A program made the translations under genes and the position numbers. Positions 49,942 to 58,601 of a DNA stretch of 64,000 bases are shown one piece after another; the stretch's first letter is position 1, and each line of letters opens with the position of its first letter. This DNA is from JAICJC01 sp963757605 (GTDB lineage: Bacteria; Actinomycetota; Thermoleophilia; Gaiellales; JAICJC01). Below the pieces are notes generated by a model that was not told the origin of the DNA, searched no databases, and saw only the letters and a list, made by a program, of their open reading frames with translations. The stretch lies in contig CAVWSF010000005.1 in assembly GCA_963757605.1 (NCBI GenBank), positions 1,178,001 to 1,242,000 on the forward strand, in the 5' to 3' direction.

Positions 49942-51090
49942 TCAGCGAGGCCACACGCGGTCGGCGACTCGCCCGACGAGCTCGAGCTTCCGCCACTGCG
50001 CGTCGGCGTCGGTGTCGTTGCCGACCATGACCGAGGCGAATCCGCATTGGGGCGAGATCGCCAGCCGATCGATGCTTCCCGCGATCGCGGCTGCGTGCTC
50101 CATCTGGCGGATGAGGTCGTCCTCGGACTCCAGGTCGCGCACCTTGGAGCTGATCAGGCCCATCACCATCACCGCCTCCGGCCGGAGGAAGCGGATGGGC
50201 TCGAACCCGCCGTCGCGGCCCATGTCGTCCCATTCCACCAAGAACGTGTCGTATGGGAGGCCTGCGAACACCGCCTCGGCGACCGGCTCCAGCGACCCCT
50301 CGCACATCCACGAGGAACGGAAATTCCCGCGGCAGATGTGGAGAGCGGTGGTGACGTGTTCGGGGATACCGTCGACGACGGCGGCGTCGGCGGCCAGCGC
50401 GGCGTCCAGGATGGCCGCAGGATCATGACCCCGCTCTCGGAATCGGGCGATCCAGGCCGGATCGACCAGATACGGATACAGCGGGAAATCGAACTGGATG
50501 TAGCCCGCGCCGGCTGCGACCGCGTCGGCGACCAGCGCACGCTCGATCTCGATCGCATGCGCGACGAACTCGGCCAGGTCGACGTAGCCCTTGTCGGTGA
50601 CCCCGCGCTTGAACGTGAACGGATGGCCGAAGATCGAGGCAGCCGGGAAGGTGACCTTGAAGGGGTGGCGGGTGATCGACGCCATGAACGCCGCCTCGCG
50701 GGCTGCCGGGCTGTCGACCGGACGCAGCCGGTCGACGATCTCGTGAACGGCCAGCTCCGCCGCTCGGCCGCGATCGTTCTGGAACGTCACGACGTTGTCG
50801 GTGCGGAATCCGTCCACGGCGTCGTAGAAGGAGTTCAGGAACATCCACCGGCGGAACTCGCCGTCGGTGACCACATCGAGCCCACACTCGATCTGGCGGT
50901 CGACCACCTCACGGATCGCTCGGTTCTCGAGGTCGGTCAGCGACGCTCGATCCTGCGCCCGCTCCTCATCGAGCACCGCCGAATGGCCAGGCGCGTAGAA
51001 CCCCTCCACGGCTGTCCGCAACGATCCCGGTCGCAACAGGCTGCCCACCACCTCGGCCCGAGCCGGCCGCCGAGCAATTCCTGCGTTCAT
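49942..51090 (-). CDS. MetE-like cobalamin-independent methionine synthase family protein
   Basis: A 382-residue single TIM-barrel protein of the MetE C-terminal/UROD superfamily. Zinc ligands are seen as HICRGNFRSSW (His and Cys) and SPQCGFASVMV (Cys), with an acidic region LVEWDDMGRD between. Related proteins methylate homocysteine or transfer alkyl groups (for example coenzyme M epoxyalkane transferases). Being half the length of true MetE, with DVVTDGEFRRWMFLNSFYDA instead of folate-binding repeats, it may use a different methyl donor. The start at 51090 is ATG. It ends two bases before a VOC-protein stop in the same direction, so they probably share a transcript. Confidence 0.87.
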   Translation of the reverse strand: MNAGIARRPARAEVVGSLLRPGSLRTAVEGFYAPGHSAVLDEERAQDRASLTDLENRAIREVVDRQIECGLDVVTDGEFRRWMFLNSFYDAVDGFRTDNVVTFQNDRGRAAELAVHEIVDRLRPVDSPAAREAAFMASITRHPFKVTFPAASIFGHPFTFKRGVTDKGYVDLAEFVAHAIEIERALVADAVAAGAGYIQFDFPLYPYLVDPAWIARFRERGHDPAAILDAALAADAAVVDGIPEHVTTALHICRGNFRSSWMCEGSLEPVAEAVFAGLPYDTFLVEWDDMGRDGGFEPIRFLRPEAVMVMGLISSKVRDLESEDDLIRQMEHAAAIAGSIDRLAISPQCGFASVMVGNDTDADAQWRKLELVGRVADRVWPR

Positions 51091-51092
51091 CT

Positions 51093-51485
51093 CTAGGGCC
51101 GCGGTTCGCGCGTGAGCTCTTGGACGGCCCAGGTGTTGCCGTCCGGATCGGCGAAGAACGCGAAGCGCGAGCCCCGGGAGCCCTCAGGTCCGAGCTGCTG
51201 CACGTCGCTGATGGGAACGCCGCGGGCGGAGAGCGCCTCGCTGGCCGCGTCCAGATCCTCCACGACGAGCTGGACGCCCTTCACCGAGCCCGGCTCGCCG
51301 AGGGGCAGACCTTCGCCGATCACCACGGAACATGCCGAGCCCGGTGGCGTCATCTGGACGACTCGCATGCTGTCGTTGGGGCGGACATCGTGGTCGAGAT
51401 GGAACCCGACGCGCTCCGTGTAGAACGCCTTCGCCGTGTCCACATCCGAAACCGGCAGCGCCACCACTTCAAGCTTCATCTGCAT
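51093..51485 (-). CDS. VOC/glyoxalase-fold family protein
   Basis: A 130-residue protein with two beta-alpha-beta-beta-beta modules of the vicinal oxygen chelate fold: LEVVALPVSDVDTAKAFYTE and GFHLDHDVRPNDSMRVVQMT, then VKGVQLVVEDLDAASEALSA and SRFAFFADPDGNTWAVQELT. The metal-ligand Glu at the end of the last strand (VQEL) is kept. ATG 51485 follows a GAGGGACC ribosome site; the frame is open further up but not conserved-looking. Function could be dioxygenase, glyoxalase or resistance; it likely shares a message with the MetE-like gene. Confidence 0.88.
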   Translation of the reverse strand: MQMKLEVVALPVSDVDTAKAFYTERVGFHLDHDVRPNDSMRVVQMTPPGSACSVVIGEGLPLGEPGSVKGVQLVVEDLDAASEALSARGVPISDVQQLGPEGSRGSRFAFFADPDGNTWAVQELTREPRP

Positions 51486-51733
51486 GGTCCCTCCTCGGGC
51501 GATTCTTGGCGCCAGGTTAGCGGCGCCGAACACGCGAAGTGTGGTTCGTCTATCCTGGGGAGTTCGCTCAGTCGACGGCGTGGAACACCCGAGGCTGAGC
51601 GGTCGTGCTGTGTCTCGCCGGCCTGGGAACTCGCGGGCGCCTGGCGCCTTTCCCCTCCCTCTTGGCCGGCGAGGCACGGCCACTCGACGATCCTGCCGCA
51701 TATGCTGCGAGGAGGCTTGCGGGAGGTCGATGG

Positions 51734-52534
51734 ATGGCGCAGTCACGCGCCCGTCGCGCGGGCGGCCGGGAGTTGACGCTGAGACTGGACGCCGGCGTGG
51801 TTCCGGCCGGCGGAGCCATCGGCGGCGAGCTCTCGGGGCCGACCGGCACAGCGACCGTGACGCTGCAGCGTGTCGAGCAGTCCCCCAGCGGCCGGTTCGC
51901 GTTCGCCGTCGACTCGTGCAAGGTCGATCTGGGCGACGCGCCAGCCCGGTTCGAGATCGAGGCTCCGGGCTCGCTGCCACCGGCGGTGGTGGGCAGGCGG
52001 TGCCGGCTGGACTACGTGGTCAGCGCCCACGCTCGGCCGTCGCGCTGGACGCATCGCCGGGCCCTGGCGCCCGTCGCCCTCACCGCGGGCGACCGCCCCG
52101 TGCACGAGGACCCGGGACGGCTCGACCGTGTCATCCCGTCCAATACGGCACGCCGGTTCCACCTGGAGCTGGTCGAGGCGCTGCTCGAGCGCGGCGGCCA
52201 CGTCAGCGGGCGTGTGCACTGGGAGTCCGATGCTCCCGAGGGCGGGTTCTCGGTGACGGTGGCGTGTGAGGAGGCGTGGTGCACGAACTTCCGGTTCCGG
52301 TCGCGCCGGTCTCCCCTGCTCTGGGAAACCGAGCAGCTGTGGAAGGAGACATGCACGGCCGCGGCGGACGCGGATCGCCGCTGGAGCCCGTTTCGGGTCG
52401 AGATCCCCGCGACGGCACCTCAGGCGGTCGAGGGCAGGGTCATCGCGTGGCGCTACACCGTTGAGGCGGTGTCGGCGGTGCACCGCGCCTTCGCCGGGCG
52501 GGCGGTGCTCACGCCGCTGCGCTTCGAGGCGTGA
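51734..52534 (+). CDS. Beta-rich, arrestin-like protein of unknown function
   Basis: A protein of 266 residues with two similar beta-sandwich halves: ELTLRLDAGVVPAGGAIGGE ... ATVTLQRVEQSPSGRFAF in the first and FHLELVEALLERGGHVSGRV ... GFSVTVACEEAWCTNFRFRS in the second, ending VIAWRYTVEAVSAV. The pattern (charged strand, a 'G-x-V-x-G-x-V' turn, long edge strands) is that of arrestin/Spo0M-like folds, which scaffold other proteins. This is pattern-level inference. ATG 51734 has a GGGAGGTCG ribosome site; a GTG at 51605 would add 43 residues. Confidence 0.6.
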   Translation: MAQSRARRAGGRELTLRLDAGVVPAGGAIGGELSGPTGTATVTLQRVEQSPSGRFAFAVDSCKVDLGDAPARFEIEAPGSLPPAVVGRRCRLDYVVSAHARPSRWTHRRALAPVALTAGDRPVHEDPGRLDRVIPSNTARRFHLELVEALLERGGHVSGRVHWESDAPEGGFSVTVACEEAWCTNFRFRSRRSPLLWETEQLWKETCTAAADADRRWSPFRVEIPATAPQAVEGRVIAWRYTVEAVSAVHRAFAGRAVLTPLRFEA

Positions 52535-52602
52535 TTCGGCTGTCAGTCGAGCTCGGCGACAAAGGATGCCCATGCCGAGCGGCCGGGTGTGGCTTGTACC
52601 AC

Positions 52603-52631
52603 TTGACGCAACCGCGACGTGGGTGTATGTT
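52603..52631 (+). promoter_or_regulatory. Sigma-70-type promoter upstream of the interrupted Tat-type gene
   Basis: TTGACG and TATGTT are separated by exactly 17 bases. Transcription would begin near 52638, leaving a leader of about 30 bases before ATG 52667 that contains an AGAGGAGG ribosome site. Confidence 0.6.
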
Positions 52632-52666
52632 CGGTTGTTCCGGATTGACCTAAGAGGAGGGTGGCG

Positions 52667-53560
52667 ATGATCCTCAGTGAAGGCACCGGTTGGCGGGCGG
52701 ACAGGGGAACGGTATCGGGCTACCGGGGGCACGACCATTTCTGGGATCGGGCGATGTCTCGTGGCGTGTTCCTGCGGGCGACGGGCACGGCCACGGCGGC
52801 CGGGCTGATGCTGCCGGGGCTGGCACACGCAGCGCGGCTGCCGTCCGACGGTGACCTACCGCGCCGAATTCCGCAGTCGCTCCAGCCGCTCGGACCTGGG
52901 ACTCCCAGAATCCACTTTGAGTTTCCCGGCCCCGATGCGGAGCCGTCTCTTTTCACCAACATGCGCGGGCGGGTGGGCGTGGCCAACGTCGCCGGAATGG
53001 GCTGGCGGGTGGACCATGCCGCGGGTACCAGAGAGCACCTGCCGTTCGACGCCGACGTGCGGTTCATGAAGGCCAACTACGTTGGCCGCGACGGGGACGT
53101 CCACCACGGCACGTTCGCGTTCGTTTGACTGGATGTCTTTCGGGGTCAGTTGGATCCCGCTCATCAGATCCACGATTTCAACCCAGGGAGCGACAACGGC
53201 CTGTTCTGGACCGTGCCGATCCCCGGTAGCTCCGTGTTCGCCGATCTCGACCGCGCCCAGGCGCATCTGGTCGTGGACGACCTCGATGTCGAGGACTATC
53301 ACGACGTTGTGAACGCGATCCTCGACGGGCCGAGTCTGGAGGCACAAGTGAGCCTCAAGGCCCGCTGGCATGGCATACGCCATCGCCGGCACGTGCACAA
53401 CGCGGAACATCGCTTCGATTTGAAAGCCGTCCAGACCTGGGCGACACTCGAATGGACGGGCCGAAGCGGCTCAGTCGTCTACCGATCCGACCCCGCTGAC
53501 ACCTCCCGAACGGAGTTTGCGGAGATCGCGTTCGAGCGCAACGGTTCGTACTTCAACTAA
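52667..53560 (+). pseudogene. Exported protein gene interrupted by an in-frame TGA
   Basis: From ATG 52667 (AGAGGAGG six bases before it) a 153-codon frame runs to TGA 53126-53128. The N terminus has a Tat/Sec-like stretch (RGVFLRATGTATAAGLMLPG LAHA). The same frame continues after the stop for 143 codons with coding character (QIHDFNPGSDNGLFWTVPIP, LVVDDLDVEDYHDVVNAILD, WHGIRHRRHVHNAEHRFDLK, FAEIAFERNGSYFN). The joined product would be about 297 residues. A good promoter and ribosome site argue that the first part is still expressed. I do not recognise the family. It could also be two genes, but no ribosome site precedes the second part. Confidence 0.55.
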
Positions 53561-53611
53561 ACGAACGAACATCCCCGCTGCCGAGAATAGCAATCACGTC
53601 CGGATCGCGGG

Positions 53612-54475
53612 TTAACTGATCACCCGGCGGGTGAAGTTCCGCGTGCCGACCCACAGGAAGAGCGCGCTGAACGCGACGAGCGCCGGGTAGACGGCCCACA
53701 GCGTCATGTGGTTGGACGAGGTCAGCGCCGCGCGGGATCCCTCGTTGATGTAGACCAGCGGGTTGATCAGCACCAGGTACTGGAGCCACGAGAGGCCCTC
53801 GGCCTTGACGGGCTCGAGCGTCGTCCACGCGTAGTACGTGCCGCCCAGGAACGTGAGCGGCAGGATCACGATCCCGAACATGAGCGGCACGTTGCGCGGG
53901 TCGAAGATCGTGCCGAACGTGAGCCCGAGCGCCGAGCAGGTGATGCAGGCAAGCGGGATCAGCGTGACGAGGGTGAGCCAGTGCACCTGGAGGTTGATGT
54001 GGATCGACGATGCGTGCACGACGGCCGCGATCGGGAACACGATCGCCGCGGCCAGCAGCCCCTGCAGCGCCCCGAACACCACCTTCTCGAGCGCGACCAG
54101 GACGACCGGCAGCGGGGCCAGCACCCGATCCTCGATCTCCTTCGTGTAGCCGAACTCCTGCACCATCGGCAGCGCCACCGCCTGGATGCCCTGGAACATG
54201 ATCGAGAGGCCGATGACCCCGGCGACCAGGATGGTGGCGAAGCCGGATTCGCTGACGCCGCCGCGGCCGCCGCCGACGCCGGTGCCGATGGTCGGGAAGA
54301 CGTAGAGGAACACAAAGCACAGGAGCAGCGGCTGGACGATGGTCCGCGGGATGAACGCGCGGAGGTTCTTGCGCAGCACCCACAGGTCGCGGAGCAAGAG
54401 CGCACCGAAGGCGATCCGGCTCGAGCGTGCCGCCGAGTCGGTCCGGTAGAGGTCGCTGGTGGCGGTGGCGGACAT
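53612..54475 (-). CDS. ABC-2 type permease (DrrB-like)
   Basis: A 287-residue membrane protein with six spans; the cytoplasmic N terminus leads to RDLWVLRKNLRAFIPRTIVQ, typical of DrrB/NodJ-like exporters, and VALPMVQEFGYTKEIEDRVL is the characteristic loop before the third helix. LPLTFLGGTYYAWTTLEPVK is another family stretch. It pairs with the ATPase gene upstream (TGATG overlap). Export of an antibiotic, lipid or glycan is typical for the family; the cargo here is unknown. Confidence 0.92.
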   Translation of the reverse strand: MSATATSDLYRTDSAARSSRIAFGALLLRDLWVLRKNLRAFIPRTIVQPLLLCFVFLYVFPTIGTGVGGGRGGVSESGFATILVAGVIGLSIMFQGIQAVALPMVQEFGYTKEIEDRVLAPLPVVLVALEKVVFGALQGLLAAAIVFPIAAVVHASSIHINLQVHWLTLVTLIPLACITCSALGLTFGTIFDPRNVPLMFGIVILPLTFLGGTYYAWTTLEPVKAEGLSWLQYLVLINPLVYINEGSRAALTSSNHMTLWAVYPALVAFSALFLWVGTRNFTRRVIS

Positions 54476-55425
54476 CAGTCGCGGAGATCCTTCCCGGTCA
54501 GGCCGATGAACACGGTCTCGAGCGACGGCGGCGCGACCTGCACGTCGCTCACGGTGTAGCCCGCCTCCTCGGCGGCGCCGATCACGCGCACGAGCACCCG
54601 GTCGGTGCCGCGCACGGCCACCTGCACCGATCCGTCGTGCACCGATGCGCCGTCGATGCCCTCGACACCGTCGCAGAGGCTCTTCGCCAACCGCTCGAGA
54701 TCCCCGTCGCTGGAGACGGTGACGATCGTGTCGGCACCGACCGACTGCTTCAGCTCCGCCGGCGTACCCAGGGAGAGGATGCGGCCGCGATCCATGATGC
54801 CGATGCGATCGCAGAGCTGGTCGGCCTCCTCCATGTTGTGGGTGGTGAGGACGACGGTCTGGCCGGTCTCGTGGAGCGCGCCCACGATCTCCCAGAGACC
54901 GATCCGGCTCTGCGGGTCGAGCCCGGCGGTCGGCTCGTCCAGGAACAGGATGGCCGGGTTGTGGAGGAGTGCCCGGGCGACCATCAGCCGCTGCGCGAGG
55001 CCGCCCGAGAGCGCCATCACGGGCGCGTTCGCGCGCTCGGTCAGCCGGAACTTGACCAGGAGCTCGTCGGCGGCCGCCCGCGATGCCTTCGCCCCCATGC
55101 CGAAGAAGCGGCCGTGGAAGTAGAGGTTCTCCCAGACGGTCAGCGACCGGTCGAGCGTGTTCGTCTGCGGGAGGACGCCGATCAGCTGCTTGGCGACGGC
55201 CGGATGGCGGACGACGTCGACGCCGCCCACGATCGCCCGGCCAGAGGTCGGGATGACGCGGGTGGTGAGCATGCTGGCCGTCGTCGTCTTGCCGGCGCCG
55301 TTCGGCCCGAGCAGGCCGAAGATCTCGCCCTGGGCGACGGTCAGGTTCATGCCGTCGACGGCAGTGACGCCGCCGGGGTAGACCTTGGTCAGGTCGATCG
55401 TCTCGATCACGGCGGACGCTGCCAC
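54475..55425 (-). CDS. ABC transporter ATP-binding protein (DrrA-like)
   Basis: About 316 residues: Walker A GLLGPNGAGKTTTASMLTTR, signature LSGGLAQRLMVARALLH, Walker B AILFLDEPTAGLDPQSRIG, switch His in VVLTTHNMEEADQLCD, and a C-terminal domain of about 90 residues (DTIVTVSSDGDLERLAKSLC) like that of DrrA/DUF4162 proteins. It powers the permease encoded next. GTG 55425 puts the first beta strand (VIETIDLTKVYPGGVTAVDG) at residue five; the frame is open to a GTG at 55479, and neither start has a clear ribosome site. Confidence 0.92.
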   Translation of the reverse strand: MAASAVIETIDLTKVYPGGVTAVDGMNLTVAQGEIFGLLGPNGAGKTTTASMLTTRVIPTSGRAIVGGVDVVRHPAVAKQLIGVLPQTNTLDRSLTVWENLYFHGRFFGMGAKASRAAADELLVKFRLTERANAPVMALSGGLAQRLMVARALLHNPAILFLDEPTAGLDPQSRIGLWEIVGALHETGQTVVLTTHNMEEADQLCDRIGIMDRGRILSLGTPAELKQSVGADTIVTVSSDGDLERLAKSLCDGVEGIDGASVHDGSVQVAVRGTDRVLVRVIGAAEEAGYTVSDVQVAPPSLETVFIGLTGKDLRD

Positions 55426-55672
55426 GAGCCGTGACGATAGCCCGGGGGGGACATAGCGGGCGACGAACGCGTCGAACACGACCTTCGCCGACGCGAAGGA
55501 GGCGTTCCGGTTCCCAGGGGCCTGATCGTGATGTGGTGCGCTCCCGGCCCGAACCGTGTGTAAGACATCTTCACACGCCAGTGACGACGAGCCATCCGGT
55601 CGATTTCGAGCATACGCTTGCTTGGCGATGTGGAACGCCCTGCCCGATGACGGTCAAGCGCCGGCTAAAGGA

Positions 55673-56230
55673 ATGACTCGCTCCACGGGTCTTATGTCTC
55701 GGATGGAGTCGGTCGAGCATGGGTGGCCCGCAGCGACAGCGCATGTGGTGGGACGGACAGCGGTCGAGGACGCGCTCGAGCAGGTGTACCGCGAGCGCCT
55801 GGAGGCGTTCGTGAGAGTGGCGGCGGCGATCGTCGGCGATCGCGATCGGGCGCTCGACGTGGTGCAGGAGGGATTCGCGCGGGCGCTCGCGCATGCCGAG
55901 GAGTTCCGCGGGGAGGGCTCGCTCGAGGGGTGGGTCTGGCGGGTCGTCGTGAACGAGGCTCGCCGGAGACGGCCGTCGCCGCCGGCTCCCCGAGACGTGC
56001 CGGAGGCGCCGGCGGAGTCCCGGCCGGACGACGTCGGGTCGCTCCACGCCGCGGTGGCGGCGCTGCCGGAGCGGCAGCGGACGGTGCTCTTCCTGCGGTA
56101 CTACGCCGACCTCGAGTACGACGCGATCGCCGAGGCGCTCGGCGTCGCGTCGGGCACCGTGGCGGCGACGCTGAACCAGGCTCGTGCGAGCCTGCGGCGC
56201 ACGTTGGAGGAGGCGGGCGATGGCGTCTGA
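55673..56230 (+). CDS. RNA polymerase sigma factor, ECF family
   Basis: A 185-residue ECF sigma. Region 2 reads YRERLEAFVRVAAAIVGDRD then RALDVVQEGFARALAHAEEF and EGWVWRVVVNEARRR; region 4 is LPERQRTVLFLRYYADLEYD followed by AIAEALGVASGTVAATLNQA, the promoter -35 reading helix-turn-helix. ATG 55673 has an AAAGGA site; ATG 55694 is possible. Its end overlaps by 11 bases the membrane protein gene that follows, the usual place for an anti-sigma factor. Confidence 0.93.
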   Translation: MTRSTGLMSRMESVEHGWPAATAHVVGRTAVEDALEQVYRERLEAFVRVAAAIVGDRDRALDVVQEGFARALAHAEEFRGEGSLEGWVWRVVVNEARRRRPSPPAPRDVPEAPAESRPDDVGSLHAAVAALPERQRTVLFLRYYADLEYDAIAEALGVASGTVAATLNQARASLRRTLEEAGDGV

Positions 56231-57659
56231 CGACCGGGTGCGTGACGTGCTCCTTCAGATCGAGCTGCCGGCCTCGGGCGTGGTGCCCGATTGGGGCGAC
56301 GTGCTCGAGCGGGCGCGGAGGATGCGGGCCGGCCGCGAAGGCGCGCGCGTCTTCGCGCGAGTGCGCCGAATGCGTCTCACGCGCGGGCTCCTGCTGGCCG
56401 CGGCGATCAGCGCCGTCGGCGTCGGAGCCGCGGGCGCCGCACATCTGCTCTCGGACGGCGGCCCGCTCTTCGGCCGCCACTACCCGATCAGCCGTCATGT
56501 CGCACACGTTCGCTATCTGCACGGGGCGGCTCCGGCGAGCCTGCAACACAAGGTCGGCATCGGCCGGGGATGGAATCTGCCGAGGTACCAGGAGCAGCTT
56601 CGTCCAGGCGCCGGCAGATCGCTGGCATCGGTGGCCGTGGCGGGAAAGACGTACCGGTACTTCGGCTGGCCCATGACCGAACGTCACGGGTATTGCGTCT
56701 TCGACGACAACCCTCGCCCGGGGCTCGTCGCACCGCAGCAGTTCTGCGTCTACGGGACGCAGAAGCCAACCCCGTGGGTCAACCAGCCGCCACCGTACAA
56801 GTACAGCGTGAAGGAGACCATCAGCCCCTTCGGTGCGATCGGGTCCCCGCTTGTGGCGCAGGTCAGCGAGCCGATCTCCGGGTACACATCCGGCGGGTTC
56901 ACCGTCGATCGCCCGGAGGCCGTCTTCACCGTGGCGGGACTCGTCCCCGACGACGCGCAGCGGGTGGAGCTCCGTCTCCAGAACGGCTCCTCCGTAAATG
57001 CCAGCGTCAACCGGCCGTTCTTCTTCGCCGTCGTCCAGGGCCGCGAGACACGCGCACATCATCGGCCGGTCGCCGTGGTGGCGCTCGGCGACGACGGAAG
57101 CGAGCTCGCCACTCAGCGCCTCTACCCGGCGGCGTTCGATCCCGAGCAGTACGCCCTCAGCCAGGCGCTCGATCTCGTCTCCAGCCTGACCGACGACTTC
57201 ATCTCGAGCAACGAGACCATCAAGACGGACGCGAGTCCGTACACGCTCCACACCGACCACCTGACGACAGCAGACCGGGTCGCGCAGGTCTTCGGCGGGC
57301 CGCCATCCCGTTATCCGAAGGTGTCCGTGGTGGTCGTCTTCCAGGGGCCGATCACGATCGCAAAGCGCCAGCTCTGCGTGAACGGGTCGGTTCACTGCAC
57401 CCTCAAACGAGGCCGCTACCGCTGGATCGCACTGATCATGCCCCCGGTGATCCGCCGGCTACCACCGGGCGCCTTCGGACCGGGCTCTCAGAGCACCCAC
57501 GGCTACTACGTGCCAGAGCGCCGCTTCAACATCCTCGCCCGGGAGATCCGTATTCTGGAGGCTGCCCCGCTCGACGCGCCACGCCGAGACCTCGGCCCGC
57601 TCGGGCCGTGGAAGTCGGCGGTCAGTGTGTTCCACCCCCAGCAGAACGCCGCTCCATAG
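56220..57659 (+). CDS. Membrane-anchored partner of the ECF sigma (putative anti-sigma/sensor)
   Basis: A 479-residue protein: about 50 cytoplasmic residues (SDDRVRDVLLQIELPASGVV, MRAGREGARVFARVRRMR), one membrane span (GLLLAAAISAVGVGAAGAAH) and some 400 extracytoplasmic residues with paired Cys (YCVFDD, FCVYGT, LCVNGSVHC) suggesting disulfides. Overlap with the sigma gene and this topology fit a transmembrane anti-sigma factor, although no ZAS (HxxxCxxC) motif is seen in the cytoplasmic part. The outer domain is not one I recognise; it probably reads an envelope signal. Confidence 0.7.
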   Translation: MASDDRVRDVLLQIELPASGVVPDWGDVLERARRMRAGREGARVFARVRRMRLTRGLLLAAAISAVGVGAAGAAHLLSDGGPLFGRHYPISRHVAHVRYLHGAAPASLQHKVGIGRGWNLPRYQEQLRPGAGRSLASVAVAGKTYRYFGWPMTERHGYCVFDDNPRPGLVAPQQFCVYGTQKPTPWVNQPPPYKYSVKETISPFGAIGSPLVAQVSEPISGYTSGGFTVDRPEAVFTVAGLVPDDAQRVELRLQNGSSVNASVNRPFFFAVVQGRETRAHHRPVAVVALGDDGSELATQRLYPAAFDPEQYALSQALDLVSSLTDDFISSNETIKTDASPYTLHTDHLTTADRVAQVFGGPPSRYPKVSVVVVFQGPITIAKRQLCVNGSVHCTLKRGRYRWIALIMPPVIRRLPPGAFGPGSQSTHGYYVPERRFNILAREIRILEAAPLDAPRRDLGPLGPWKSAVSVFHPQQNAAP

Positions 57660-57728
57660 GGTTCGTGCGACGGTTGCACTCCAGGTACCCGGACCTGGCC
57701 GCCCCGGCGGGTGTGGTAGAACCACCTC

Positions 57729-58241
57729 GTGAACGGCTCCGACGTGTCGCGGATCCGATCCGACCTTCTGCTGGAGGCGGTCGCGCAGGCGGGACGCGCG
57801 AGCCCCTACTCTGCCGGCACTCCCAAGCTCGTGGCGCAGGTGCTGGCGGAGCTCCCGATCTTCGCCGGGCTGAGCGGCCGTCAGCGCCGTCGCATCGCCG
57901 AGCAAGCGGAGATCGCCGAGATCAAGGCGGGCACGGCGATCGTGCGGGAAGGGTTCACGGGCGAGGCGGCCTTCGTCCTCCTCACCGGCGCGGCCCGTAT
58001 CGAGCGCGGCGGCGCCCCGGTGGCGGAGGTCGAGAGCGGCGCCGTGTTCGGCGAGTTGAGCCTGCTGACCGGCCGGGCCCGGTCGGCCACCGTGACCGCT
58101 GCACAAGACCTGTGGGTACTCCGAATCAGACGCCAGACGTTCCGGCGCCTGCTCGAGCGGGAGCCGGCGATCGCGGTGCATCTTCTCGAGAACGTCGGCC
58201 GGCGCCTCTGGGAAGCCGAGCACGAGATGGCGACGAGATGA
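57729..58241 (+). CDS. Cyclic-nucleotide-binding domain protein (no DNA-binding domain)
   Basis: A 170-residue protein with one cNMP-binding beta-barrel at residues about 43-160: FAGLSGRQRRRIAEQAEIAE, KAGTAIVREGFTGEAAFVLL and the phosphate-binding cassette FGELSLLTGRARSATVTAAQ, with the Gly-Glu and Arg pair kept for cAMP/cGMP. There is no CRP-type helix-turn-helix, so it acts by protein contact. GTG 57729. It overlaps by ATGA the small membrane protein that follows, which may be its effector. Confidence 0.85.
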   Translation: MNGSDVSRIRSDLLLEAVAQAGRASPYSAGTPKLVAQVLAELPIFAGLSGRQRRRIAEQAEIAEIKAGTAIVREGFTGEAAFVLLTGAARIERGGAPVAEVESGAVFGELSLLTGRARSATVTAAQDLWVLRIRRQTFRRLLEREPAIAVHLLENVGRRLWEAEHEMATR

Positions 58242-58579
58242 GCGGCCGAGATGACGATCGGATCATCCGGGAGATGCTCGCGCCCGCGGTCGAGGAATCG
58301 GTGGAGGCGCTCGGATTCTGGCTGCAACGGTACAGCTACTTGCCGTTGTACCGACGCTCGGCGCGCGCCGAGGCGCGAAGAATGATCCGCTATTGGCAGG
58401 GCCGTGTCCTCGCCGACGCTCCGCACGACCCGTTGACCACGCTCTGGGCTGCCCGCTCGCTGCTGCATGTCGGCCGCTTGGCGGTCGCGTACCACTCCCG
58501 GCGAACAGCACAACGGATCTCGGTGGTGGCACTCGCACTCCTCGCCGTGGCAGGCGTCGCGACATCAGGGCACTGGTAA
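58238..58579 (+). CDS. Small membrane-anchored protein downstream of the cNMP-binding protein
   Basis: A 113-residue protein with a cytoplasmic, Arg/Leu-rich helical part (REMLAPAVEESVEALGFWLQ, YLPLYRRSARAEARRMIRYW) and one C-terminal membrane span (ISVVALALLAVAGVATSGHW), so it is tail-anchored. I do not recognise the family. ATG 58238 forms ATGA with the stop of the cyclic-nucleotide-binding gene, implying the two work together, perhaps tethering the cNMP sensor to the membrane. Confidence 0.65.
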   Translation: MSGRDDDRIIREMLAPAVEESVEALGFWLQRYSYLPLYRRSARAEARRMIRYWQGRVLADAPHDPLTTLWAARSLLHVGRLAVAYHSRRTAQRISVVALALLAVAGVATSGHW

Positions 58580-58601
58580 GCGTTCGGCGGGCTGCGGCCG
58601 C

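Noticed and set aside
53126..53128. TGA as a selenocysteine codon
   Set aside because: The flanking residues are not a redox motif, the following bases do not form a convincing bacterial SECIS hairpin, and no sel genes are in view. A nonsense mutation is simpler.
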